From Pseudomonas sp. UBA4617 (lineage in GTDB: Bacteria; Pseudomonadota; Gammaproteobacteria; Pseudomonadales; Pseudomonadaceae), in assembly GCF_002386445.1 (NCBI RefSeq), contig NZ_DGIR01000035.1, forward strand, positions 62,001 through 126,000: 64,000 nt of DNA, given 5' to 3'. Shown one piece after another: positions 50,737 through 59,530 of the stretch. The position numbers and the translations under genes are program-made. The notes under the pieces were generated by a model that was not told where the DNA came from, searched no databases, and worked only from the letters and a program-made list of their open reading frames with translations. Positions within the stretch are counted from its first letter, which is position 1. Each line of letters starts with the position of its first letter.

Positions 50737-52224
50737 ATGGCAGTGGATCTGGCCAGCGTTCTGCTGGGCTTGGTGGCGGGGGCCTTGCCCTGTCTGGGGT
50801 GGATCATGCAGCTACAGCGCCGCCAGGCGGCGCGGCAGGCCGAGCAGGCCTTGCTCGAAGAACGCCTTGGCGCCGCCCTGTTGGCCCAGACTGGCCTGCA
50901 GGCGCAGCTGGACGCCAGCCGCGACGAGATCAGCGATCTAAGTGAAGCCAACTCGGTCAAGCAGGCCCAACTGGCGGCCCAGGGTCGCGAGCTGGAATTG
51001 CTCCAGATCGACCGCGACAACGCCCGCGATGCTGCCCATGCGTGGAGCCTCGAGCGCGCCAGCCGCGAAGCCGAACTGCGCCGTCTGGAGGCCCAGACTG
51101 CGCGCCTGGAGGCCGAATTGCGCGAACAGCAGGAAAGCCACCAACAGCGTCTGGAAGACTTGCAGGAAGCCCGCGACACCTTGCGTGCACAGTTTGCCGA
51201 CATGGCCACCAAGATCTTCGATGAGCGCGAACAGCGCTTCGCTCAGACCAGCCAGCAGCACCTGGGCCAGTTGCTCGACCCACTCAAGGAGCGGATTCAG
51301 GCCTTCGAAAAACGCGTGGAGGAAAGCTACCAGCAGGAGGCCCGTGAACGCTTCTCGCTGGGCAAGGAGCTGGAGCGCCTGCAGCAGCTGAACATGCGCC
51401 TGTCCGATGAAGCCACCAACCTGACCCAGGCGCTGAAGGGCCAGAAGACTCAGGGCAACTGGGGTGAGCTCATTCTTGAACGGGTGCTGGAGCATGCCGG
51501 CCTGGAAAAGGGCCGCGAGTACCAGACCCAGGTCAGCCTGAAGAGCGCCGACGGCGAGCGCTTCCAGCCTGATGTGCTGATCATGCTGCCCGGCGACAAG
51601 CAGGTGGTGGTGGATGCCAAGGTCAGCCTCACGGCCTACCAGCAGTTCGTGGCCGGCAATGACGAGGCTGCGCTCAAGCAGCATGTGCAGTCGCTGCGCA
51701 GCCACGTCAAAGGCTTGTCGAGCAAGGATTACAAGCGCCTCGAAGGCCTGCACAGTCTGGATTTCGTGCTGCTGTTCGTGCCGATCGAGGCGGCCTTCTC
51801 GGCGGCCTTGCAGGCCGAGCCGAACCTGTTCCAGGAAGCCTTCGACCGGCATATCGTGATCGTCAGCCCGACTACCTTGCTCGCCACCCTGCGGGTGATC
51901 GACAGCCTGTGGAAGCAGGAGCGCCAAGGCCAGAACGCCCGCGAAATTGCCGAACGTGCCGGCTGGCTGTACGACAAGTTCGTGTTGTTCATTCAGGACC
52001 TGGACGAGCTGGGCAGCCGCCTGCAGCAGGTGGACAAGGCCTATGCCGCCGCGCGCAACAAACTGTGCGAAGGGCGCGGCAATCTGGTCAGCCGCAGCGA
52101 ACAGCTGAAACTGCTAGGTGCCCGCGCCAGCAAGAGCCTGCCGGCCGACTTGCTGGAGCGGGCATTGTCCGACGAAGCGATGCCCGAGGAAGTGCTTACT
52201 GAACCAGGCTCAGATGGCGATTGA
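50737..52224 (+). CDS. rmuC: DNA recombination protein RmuC
   Basis: This is a 495-residue protein. An N-terminal membrane anchor (VLLGLVAGALPCLGW) is followed by a long coiled coil (about 25-200, rich in E, Q, R and A). The RmuC nuclease-like domain (about 235-420) contains the segments GNWGELILERVLEHAGLE, LPGDKQVVVDAKVSLTAYQ and SLDFVLLFVPIEAAF. RmuC limits DNA inversions and rearrangements and has PD-(D/E)XK-like residues. Its last 29 bases overlap the 3' end of the convergent mxtR gene. Confidence 0.93.
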   Translation: MAVDLASVLLGLVAGALPCLGWIMQLQRRQAARQAEQALLEERLGAALLAQTGLQAQLDASRDEISDLSEANSVKQAQLAAQGRELELLQIDRDNARDAAHAWSLERASREAELRRLEAQTARLEAELREQQESHQQRLEDLQEARDTLRAQFADMATKIFDEREQRFAQTSQQHLGQLLDPLKERIQAFEKRVEESYQQEARERFSLGKELERLQQLNMRLSDEATNLTQALKGQKTQGNWGELILERVLEHAGLEKGREYQTQVSLKSADGERFQPDVLIMLPGDKQVVVDAKVSLTAYQQFVAGNDEAALKQHVQSLRSHVKGLSSKDYKRLEGLHSLDFVLLFVPIEAAFSAALQAEPNLFQEAFDRHIVIVSPTTLLATLRVIDSLWKQERQGQNAREIAERAGWLYDKFVLFIQDLDELGSRLQQVDKAYAAARNKLCEGRGNLVSRSEQLKLLGARASKSLPADLLERALSDEAMPEEVLTEPGSDGD

Positions 52225-55200
52225 GCAGGGCGCGCAAGGCCGCCGGCTTGACCGGCTTGGCCAGGTAGTCCAGGCCCGAAGCATGCACCATCGCGAGGGT
52301 TTCCTTGCTGCCGTCGGCGCTGATCACCACGCCCGGCACCGGCTCGCCAAGGCGCGCGCGTAGCCAGCCCATCAGCCCGATACCGGTCTCGCCGTCGTCC
52401 AGGTGGTAGTCCACCAGCGCCAGGTGCGGGCGCATGCCCTTGGCCAGCAGGGCTTCGCATTCGGCCTGGTTGCGCGCGGTCCACACCTGGCACCCCCAAC
52501 GGCTGAGCAGGCTGTTCATGCCGATCAGGATGCTGTCTTCGTTGTCCACGCACAGCACCTGCAGCCCCGCCAGTGGCTGACCGGCCTGTTCCACCGGGGT
52601 GCTGGCCGCCGGCGCCGCCTGACGGGCAATCGGTACGCTGACGCGGAACACCGTACCCTGGCCCGGCCACGAGCGTACTTCCAGCCTGTGGCCCAGCACC
52701 CGACACAGCCCGTCGGCGATCGCCAGGCCAAGGCCCAGGCCTTTCTCGGCTCGGGTCTGGTGGCTGTCCAGGCGCTTGAACTCCTGGAAGATCACCTGCA
52801 GCTTGTCGTCAGCGATGCCTGGGCCACGGTCCCACACTTCCAGCCACAGCCGTTCGCCCTGGCGTCGTACCCCCAGCAGGATCGGGCTCTTGCCATAACG
52901 CAGGGCGTTGGTCAGGAAGTTCTGCAGCACCCGGCGCAGCAGCTTCATGTCGCTCTCCACCCGCAGGCGACTGCCGCGCAGGCGGAATTCCAGGCCTTTT
53001 TCGGCGGCCAGCAGCTTGAACTCGGCGCCCAGGGTGTCGAACAGTTCGTTGAGGGCGAAGGGCTTGGGGTCCGGGGTGATCTTGCCGTTTTCCAGGCGCG
53101 AGATGTCCAGCAGGTCGCTGATCAACTCTTCGGCCGAGCGCAGCGAGCTGTCCATATGCTGCACCAGTTGCCGGGCCTCTTCGTTCATGCCTTCGGCCTG
53201 CTGCGACAGGGCCGCGGAGAACAGCCGCGCCGCGTTCAGCGGTTGCATCAGGTCATGGCTGACCGCGGCCAGGAAGCGGGTCTTCGACTGGCTCACGGCT
53301 TCGGCATGGCTCTTGGCTTCGGACAATGCCTGGTTGAGTTGCGACAGTTCGTGGGTGCGTTCGGCAACCCGTTGCTCCAGGCTTTCGTTGGCGTCACGCA
53401 GGGCCTGCTCGGCCTCGCGGAACGGCGTGATGTCGGTGAAGCTCATGACGAAGCCGCCGCCCGGCATCGGGTTGCCGATCAGCTCGATCACCCGGCCATT
53501 GGGGAACAAACGCTCCGAGGAATGCGCGCGGCCCTGACGCATCCAGTGTAGCCGGCGCGCTACGTGCACTTGCGCTTCGCCCGGGCCGCACAGGCCGCGT
53601 TCGGCGTTATAGCGGATGATATCGGCAATCGGCCGGCCTACGCTGATCAGCCCGTCGGGGTAGTTGAACAGCTCCAGGTAACGGCGATTCCAGGCCACCA
53701 GGTGCAGGTTCTGGTCAACCACGCTGATGCCCTGGTTGATGTTCTCGATGGCACCTTGCAGCAGGGCGCGGTTGAACTGCAGCACCTCACTGGCTTCGTC
53801 GGCGATGCGCACCACGTCTTCCAGCTGCATGTCGCGGCCTTCGATGGCGGCCTTGACCACCGCGCGTGTCGATGAGGTGCCGAGCACCCCGGCCAGCAAG
53901 CGTTCGGTGTGTTCGATCCAGTCACCGTCGGCGTTCTGGTTGGGGTTGAAGCCCTTGCCCTGACGGTAGGCGAAGCGGATGAAGCTTTGCCGCGCGCGCT
54001 CTTCGCCGACAAAGCGCGAGGCCAGGGTCAGCAGGTCGTCGATCTGCACCGCCAGCAGCGGCTTGCTGCTGGGGCGGGCACTGGTCTGCTGGCCGATGAA
54101 GCGGCCGGCCTGCCAATGCTCGGAAACCCGCGTGCGCGACAGCACCGAGACCCAGGCGAAGAGGGTGAAGTTGCCCGCCAGCGACAGCACCACGCCTTGG
54201 GTCAGCGGGCTGATCGGCAGGTTCAACGGGTTGCCGTGCAGCCACGCCAGCCCCGGAAACAGTTGCAGCGACCAACCCACACTGTGCGCGGCAATCGGCA
54301 GCACCAGGGTATAGAACCAGAGGAAGATGCCCGCCGCCAGGCCGGCGAACACGCCGCGGCGGTTGGCCTGCTTCCAGTACAGTGCGCCGAGCATGGCCGG
54401 GGTCAACTGGGTCACGGCGGCGAAGGCGATCTGGCCGATGGTCGCCAGGCTGGCGGTGGAGCCGAGCAGGCGGTAGCTGACGTAGGCCAGCAGCAGGATC
54501 ACCACGATGGTCACCCGGCGTACCGACAGCATCCAGTGGCGGAACGCCTCGAACGGCCGCTCGGCGTTGGTCCGGCGCAGCAGCCAGGGCAGCAGCATGT
54601 CGTTGGAAACCATGGTCGACAGCGCCACGGCCTCGACGATGACCATGCCGGTAGCCGCCGAGGCGCCGCCGATGAACGCCAGCAGGGCCAGGCTCGGGTG
54701 GGCCTCGGCCAGTGGCAGGCTGATGACGAACGAGTCTGAAATCACCGTGCCCGGCAGCAACATCTGCCCGGCCAGGGCGATGGGCACCACGAACAGCGCG
54801 GCCAGCGCCAGGTACATTGGAAACACCCAGCGCGCCAGGCGCATGTCCTGGGGTTCGATATTCTCCACCACGGTGACGTGGAACTGCCGTGGCAGGCAGA
54901 TGATTGCCATCATCGCCACGGCGGTCTGTACCACCATCGACGGCCAGTTGATGGTTTCTTGCCAGTAGTCCTGCAAATGGACCGACTGGCGCGCCTGGTT
55001 GAACAGGTCGTCGAAGCCGTCATACAGGTTGAAGACGACGAAGATGCCCACGGCCAGGAAGGCCAGCAGCTTGATCAGCGATTCGAAGGCGATCGCCAGG
55101 ACCATGCCACGGTGGTGTTCGGTCACGTCCAGGCTGCGGGTGCCGAAAACGATGGCGAACAGTGCCAGCACCAGCGACACCACCAGCGCGGTGTCCTGCA

Positions 55201-55672
55201 CACGCGTACCGGTGGCGTCGGCACTGGCGCCGATCAGCAGGTTGACACCCAGCACGATGCCCTTCAGTTGCAAGGCGATGTAGGGCAGTACGCCGACCAG
55301 GCAGATCAATGCCACCACGACTGCCAGGGTCTGCGACTTGCCGTAGCGTGCGGCGATGAAGTCGGCGATCGAGGTGATGTTCTGCTGTTTGCTTATCAGC
55401 ACCATCTTCTGCAGCACCCATGGCGCGAAAATCAGCAGCAGCACCGGGCCCAGGTAGATCGGCAGGAACGCCCAGAGCTGTTCAGCGGCCTGGCCGACCG
55501 CGCCGAAGAAGGTCCAGCTGGTGCAGTACACCGCCAGCGACAGGCTGTAGACCCAGGCGCGCAGCTTCGGCGGCAACGGCGTGCTGCGGCGGTCGCCGTA
55601 GAAGGCGATGGCGAACATGATGGCCATATAGGCCAGGGCGACCACGGCGATCAGCCCGCTGGACAACGACAT
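52196..55672 (-). CDS. mxtR: SLC5-linked hybrid sensor kinase MxtR (CrbS/CbrA-like)
   Basis: This is a 1158-residue protein. An SLC5 sodium/solute symporter-like domain of about 12-13 helices fills residues 1-500. A linker follows, then a PAS domain (about 630-745, AIENINQGISVVDQNLHLVAWN). A coiled coil leads into HisKA with the phospho-histidine in AAVSHDLMQPLNAARL. HATPase_c has NFLTNALRYG, DRGPGIAD and GLGLGLAI. A C-terminal receiver (about 1030-1158) has its aspartate in LALVDYHLDDGETG. The layout matches the MxtR/CrbS sensors that work with ErdR/CrbR on acetate metabolism; CbrA shares the transporter part but lacks the receiver. It is 50 kb from its likely partner ErdR. It overlaps rmuC tail to tail. 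Confidence 0.85.
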   Translation of the reverse strand: MSLSSGLIAVVALAYMAIMFAIAFYGDRRSTPLPPKLRAWVYSLSLAVYCTSWTFFGAVGQAAEQLWAFLPIYLGPVLLLIFAPWVLQKMVLISKQQNITSIADFIAARYGKSQTLAVVVALICLVGVLPYIALQLKGIVLGVNLLIGASADATGTRVQDTALVVSLVLALFAIVFGTRSLDVTEHHRGMVLAIAFESLIKLLAFLAVGIFVVFNLYDGFDDLFNQARQSVHLQDYWQETINWPSMVVQTAVAMMAIICLPRQFHVTVVENIEPQDMRLARWVFPMYLALAALFVVPIALAGQMLLPGTVISDSFVISLPLAEAHPSLALLAFIGGASAATGMVIVEAVALSTMVSNDMLLPWLLRRTNAERPFEAFRHWMLSVRRVTIVVILLLAYVSYRLLGSTASLATIGQIAFAAVTQLTPAMLGALYWKQANRRGVFAGLAAGIFLWFYTLVLPIAAHSVGWSLQLFPGLAWLHGNPLNLPISPLTQGVVLSLAGNFTLFAWVSVLSRTRVSEHWQAGRFIGQQTSARPSSKPLLAVQIDDLLTLASRFVGEERARQSFIRFAYRQGKGFNPNQNADGDWIEHTERLLAGVLGTSSTRAVVKAAIEGRDMQLEDVVRIADEASEVLQFNRALLQGAIENINQGISVVDQNLHLVAWNRRYLELFNYPDGLISVGRPIADIIRYNAERGLCGPGEAQVHVARRLHWMRQGRAHSSERLFPNGRVIELIGNPMPGGGFVMSFTDITPFREAEQALRDANESLEQRVAERTHELSQLNQALSEAKSHAEAVSQSKTRFLAAVSHDLMQPLNAARLFSAALSQQAEGMNEEARQLVQHMDSSLRSAEELISDLLDISRLENGKITPDPKPFALNELFDTLGAEFKLLAAEKGLEFRLRGSRLRVESDMKLLRRVLQNFLTNALRYGKSPILLGVRRQGERLWLEVWDRGPGIADDKLQVIFQEFKRLDSHQTRAEKGLGLGLAIADGLCRVLGHRLEVRSWPGQGTVFRVSVPIARQAAPAASTPVEQAGQPLAGLQVLCVDNEDSILIGMNSLLSRWGCQVWTARNQAECEALLAKGMRPHLALVDYHLDDGETGIGLMGWLRARLGEPVPGVVISADGSKETLAMVHASGLDYLAKPVKPAALRALLNRHLSLVQ

Positions 55673-55785
55673 GAAGACTCCGAAGCAAAAAAGATAACGC
55701 GGTCCCGATCAATCAGTCTGGCACGCAGGTGCCGCTTCGTCAGCGCAGACCATGGTCGCAGTGGCAGGTGGTCGCAGGGTGCATT

Positions 55786-56964
55786 TCAACCTGTGTGAGT
55801 ACCCAGCCAATAGAACACCCCTGCCAGTATCACCGACAACACCAGCAGGTAGAAGATCGCCCCGGGCCACAGATGCACCAGGGCAAATCCCACCATCACC
55901 GGCCCCAGCGCCGCGCCCAGGTTGGATAGGTTCTGCGCACCGTAATACACCCCGCGCAAGTGTTCCGGTGCAATCAGGTCGATGAACATGTACTCGGCGG
56001 GGATGACGATGATTTCGCCCAGGGTGAACACCAGCATCGCCAGGCACCACATCAGCGTCGACCCGGCCAGGGCAAAGCCCAGCAGCCCGGCGATGAACAG
56101 GCTCATCCCGGTCAGCAGCCAGGGCATCAGGCGCTGGCGGCTGATACGTCGGCCGATCAGGTACTGCAAGGCAATCACCGTCACTGCGTTGGTGGTCACC
56201 AGATAACCGACCAGGCGTGCTGCCTCGCTCGGGCTGCTGGTCACCACCAGGTACTGCGACAGGTAGGCGGTGAACTGGCCGAACACTACCGCGCTCAATA
56301 CCCCGCCGAGGGTGAAGCACACCAGCCGACGGTCAGCGGCCAACCCTAGCGCCACCTGACCAAAGCCGGCACCGGGTTTGCTCGGCGCGCGGGCCTGCAG
56401 GCCGCGGTCGCCAAGGCGCCAGTAGGCCAGGCTCATGGCCAGGCCAAGCAGGGCAGAAACGATGAACGGCAGGTGGTTGTCCAGCTCCAGCATGGCCACG
56501 CCCAGCAGCGGCCCGGCGGCATAGCCGACGTTGCTGAGGGTGTATTTGATGGCGAACACCTCGGCCCGCTCTTGCACTGGCAGCAACGCGCAGAAGCCCG
56601 CCTTGGCGGCGATGTCGACCACTGCCAGGGCCAGGTTGATCAGCACCAGGCAGATGAAGAAGAGCATCGCTGCGCGGCTGGCAACGGCACCCACGAATGC
56701 CAGCGCGAACAGCAGCGAGCACGCGCTGACCAGCGTGTGGTTGCGCAAGGTATCGACCAGGTGGCCGCCATACAGGCTCAACAGCGAGGCGACAATCAGC
56801 GCACCGCCTATCAGCAGGCCGATCTGGCTGATCGGCAGCTGGAAGTTATCGGCCAGATACACCACCAGGTAGGGCAGGGTAAGGGCGCGGGCGACGGTGA
56901 GCGTGAAGGTAGTGAGCAGCAGAAGGCGAACGGTGTGCGGGTAGCGTTTGATGGCGGCGAGCAT
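55786..56964 (-). CDS. MFS transporter
   Basis: This is a 392-residue major facilitator with twelve predicted helices. The N-terminal helix pair is LLLLTTFTLTVARALTLPYLVVYLA, the loop 2-3 motif is LYGGHLVDTLRNHTLV, and the C-terminal half contains EIIVIPAEYMFIDLIAPEHLRGVYYG. The substrate is unknown. AAGGA lies eight bases before the ATG at 56964. It lies 117 bases after the broken GH3 gene on the same strand, so both may share a transcript, and 113 bases before mxtR's start side. Confidence 0.88.
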   Translation of the reverse strand: MLAAIKRYPHTVRLLLLTTFTLTVARALTLPYLVVYLADNFQLPISQIGLLIGGALIVASLLSLYGGHLVDTLRNHTLVSACSLLFALAFVGAVASRAAMLFFICLVLINLALAVVDIAAKAGFCALLPVQERAEVFAIKYTLSNVGYAAGPLLGVAMLELDNHLPFIVSALLGLAMSLAYWRLGDRGLQARAPSKPGAGFGQVALGLAADRRLVCFTLGGVLSAVVFGQFTAYLSQYLVVTSSPSEAARLVGYLVTTNAVTVIALQYLIGRRISRQRLMPWLLTGMSLFIAGLLGFALAGSTLMWCLAMLVFTLGEIIVIPAEYMFIDLIAPEHLRGVYYGAQNLSNLGAALGPVMVGFALVHLWPGAIFYLLVLSVILAGVFYWLGTHTG

Positions 56965-57081
56965 TGCCACGTCCTTGTTGTGCTGGTTTGCCGGGCTCAA
57001 GCATATGCCAACAGTGGCCCGCTGCGCAGGCAATTCGCGGACGTGCCCGCGAAGGATGTCGGAACAGGCGATCGCTGAGTC

Positions 57082-59372
57082 TCAGGGCACCAATTCAAAG
57101 CTGGCTGTCTGTACTGTTTGCGAGTCCAGACCGACCATTACGTCGAATCTGCCGGGTTCGCCAGCGCAGGTTGCGGTCGACGAAGCTGAGCGCGGAAGGG
57201 GGCAGATGAAGGTTTACCTCTCGCACCTGTCCAGGTGCCAGCCACAGTTTTTCGAAGCCCTTCAGTTCCTTCACCGGCCGGCTTATCGAGGCGCTCCGGT
57301 CACGGAGGTACAGTTGCACGACCGTTTCCCCTGCGCGCAAACCGTCGTTGCGGACAGTCACTTGCACCTGAAGGGCTTGTCCGGAGAGCAAGCGAGTGCT
57401 CGACAAGCGCGGCGAAGAAACGCTGAAGTGGGTGTAACTCAGGCCGTAGCCGAAGGGGTAGAGCGGCGTATCGTCGATGTCGTAATAGCGTGAGCGGTAG
57501 GCTGATGGCCTGGCCGGATCGAACGGCCTGCCTGTGTTGAGGTGGTTATAGTAAAGAGGGATCTGGCCCACGCTGCGTGGGAACGTGACAGGTAGTTTGC
57601 CTGACGGGTTGTACTCGCCAAAGAGTACGTCGGCGATGGCGTTGCCACCTTCGCTGCCACTGAACCAGGTTTCCAGTACAGCATCGGCCCATTGGCTTTC
57701 CTCGTTGATGGTCAGTGGCCGGCCATTCATCAGCACCAATTTCAGCGGTTTGCCGGTCGCCTTCAATGCTCGCAGCAGAGCCCGTTGCTGCCCAGGCAGG
57801 TTCAGGTCGGTTCTGCTGGCGCCCTCATGAGACATGCCGCGCGCCTCACCCAGTGCCGCCACCACCACATCGGCCTGACGAGCCGTGGCCACGGCCTCGG
57901 CAATCATGGTTTCAGCGGGACGTGAGTCGAAGCTGACCTGGTTGTCTGCAAGCAGGATGAAAGCCTGCGGGTTGTCACTGATGTTTGCCCCCCTTTGCAT
58001 ACAGCAGGCGTGCGCCGGGGGACTGGGCACCTTGTAACCCTTGGCGCAGTGTCACGGCCTGCTCGGGTTGGCCATTGGCGTGCCAACTGCCTAGGATATC
58101 CACGGCATTGTCGGCGAGGGGGCCGATCAGGGCGATGGTTGCTTGCCGGCTCAAAGGGAGCACCTGGTGACTGTTTTTCAGCAGTACCAGCGAACGGCGT
58201 GCCATATCTCTGGCCTGGGCACGGTGCAGTGTTTGTTCGGCGTTGTCCGGGGTAGCCCGCAGACGGCGATAAGGGTCATCGAACAGGCCGAGTTCGTATT
58301 TGGTGGCCAGCACCTGGCGAACGGCGTTGTCGAGGTGTTGCTCAGGCACCTTTCCTTGCATGACCAGGTCCGGCAGGTCGTGGACGAAGTAGCGGTCGCT
58401 CATGCTCATCTGCGTGCCGGCCATGAGTGCAGCCTGTGCGGCTTGCCTGCCGTTTTCGGCCACACCATGGGCGATCAGTTCCTCGACGGCGCCATGGTCA
58501 CTGATAACCAGGCCGTTGAACTGCCATTGCTGGCGTAGTGTGTCCTGCAACAGCCAGGCGCTGGCGGTGGCTGGAACACCGTTCAGGGTGGTCAGCGTGG
58601 TCATCACCGCACCTGCCCCGGCATCCAGCGCTGCCTTGAACGGCGGAAGGTAGTCTTGTACAAGGCGCCGTTCACTGATGTCCGTGGTGTTGTAGTCCCG
58701 GCCGCCTTCCACCGCGCCGTAGCCGGCAAAGTGCTTGACGCAGGTCATCAGGCTATCCGCCGCGCCCAAGGCCGGCCCCTGCAGTGCAGGTATCACCGTC
58801 CTGGCGATACTTGTCACGAGGTAGGTGTCTTCGCCATAGCCTTCAGACATCCTGCCCCAGCGCGGATCGCGGCTGAGGTCCAGCACTGGGGCGAAGGTCA
58901 TGTCCAGGCCGTCAGCGGTGGCTTCGCGTGCGGCGGAACGCGCATTCTTGGCAATCGCCTGCAAGTCCCAGCTGGCGGCCTGCCCCAGGTTGATGGGGAA
59001 TATCGTTCGCCGGCCGTGCACCACATCCCCTGCGAAAAACAGTGGGATGTGCAGTCGGCTGCGCTGAACCGCGGCATCCTGCAGTTCACGCAATGCTGCC
59101 GGGTCTGCTTGCGCCGCTGTGAACATGGCACCGACTTGGCCATTGGCAATGCTGGTGAGCATGGCCTGCGGGGGCGGGCCTGCGTCTGCATACACCATGC
59201 GTAACTGGCCGACCTTTTCGTGCAGGGTCATCTGCGTCAGCAGTTGATCGATAAAGCGGTCCTTGCCTGTCTGCGTGCCGCTGGCAGGGACGTCGGCAGC
59301 CATCGCGCATGCAGCCAGTGCTGGCATGAGCCTCGTCATGACCCAATTCAGGCGGGCGAGCAGCGGTTCCAT
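57082..59372 (-). pseudogene. GH3 beta-glucosidase (BglX-like), two frameshifts
   Basis: Three frames together encode one GH3 protein. The first (from about 59372 or 59339 to 57990) holds the catalytic TIM barrel with the nucleophile aspartate in GLVISDHGAVEE and substrate motifs VKHFAGYG and GRMSEGYGEDTY. The second (about 57990-57165) holds the alpha/beta sandwich domain (WFSGSEGGNAIADVLFG) and the Fn3-like start. The third ends VMVGLDSQTVQTASFELVP with stop at 57082. Break one is a run of six C on the plus strand at 57989-57994, where five would restore the frame. Break two is near 57160-57164. The start is uncertain. A signal peptide (MTRLMPALAACAMA) suggests export. It could be a pseudogene or sequencing errors. 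Confidence 0.85.
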
Positions 59373-59530
59373 CCGATCGATTCGCGGCTGATAAAAGCCG
59401 ACAATGGCGCCTGGACGCTGCAACGCGCTACTGGTAGTTCTATCAGTTGACGTCGACGATGTGGCTTGGCATGGCCCGAGCGCATTCTAATAAGACAACT
59501 GCCATCCATGGCTGACCAGGACCAAGGACG

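Noticed and set aside
57000..57060. A REP-like sequence upstream of the MFS gene at 56964
   Set aside because: It shares the words GCGGGCAC and CGCGAAG with REP elements but lacks the full core and a partner, so I did not call it.
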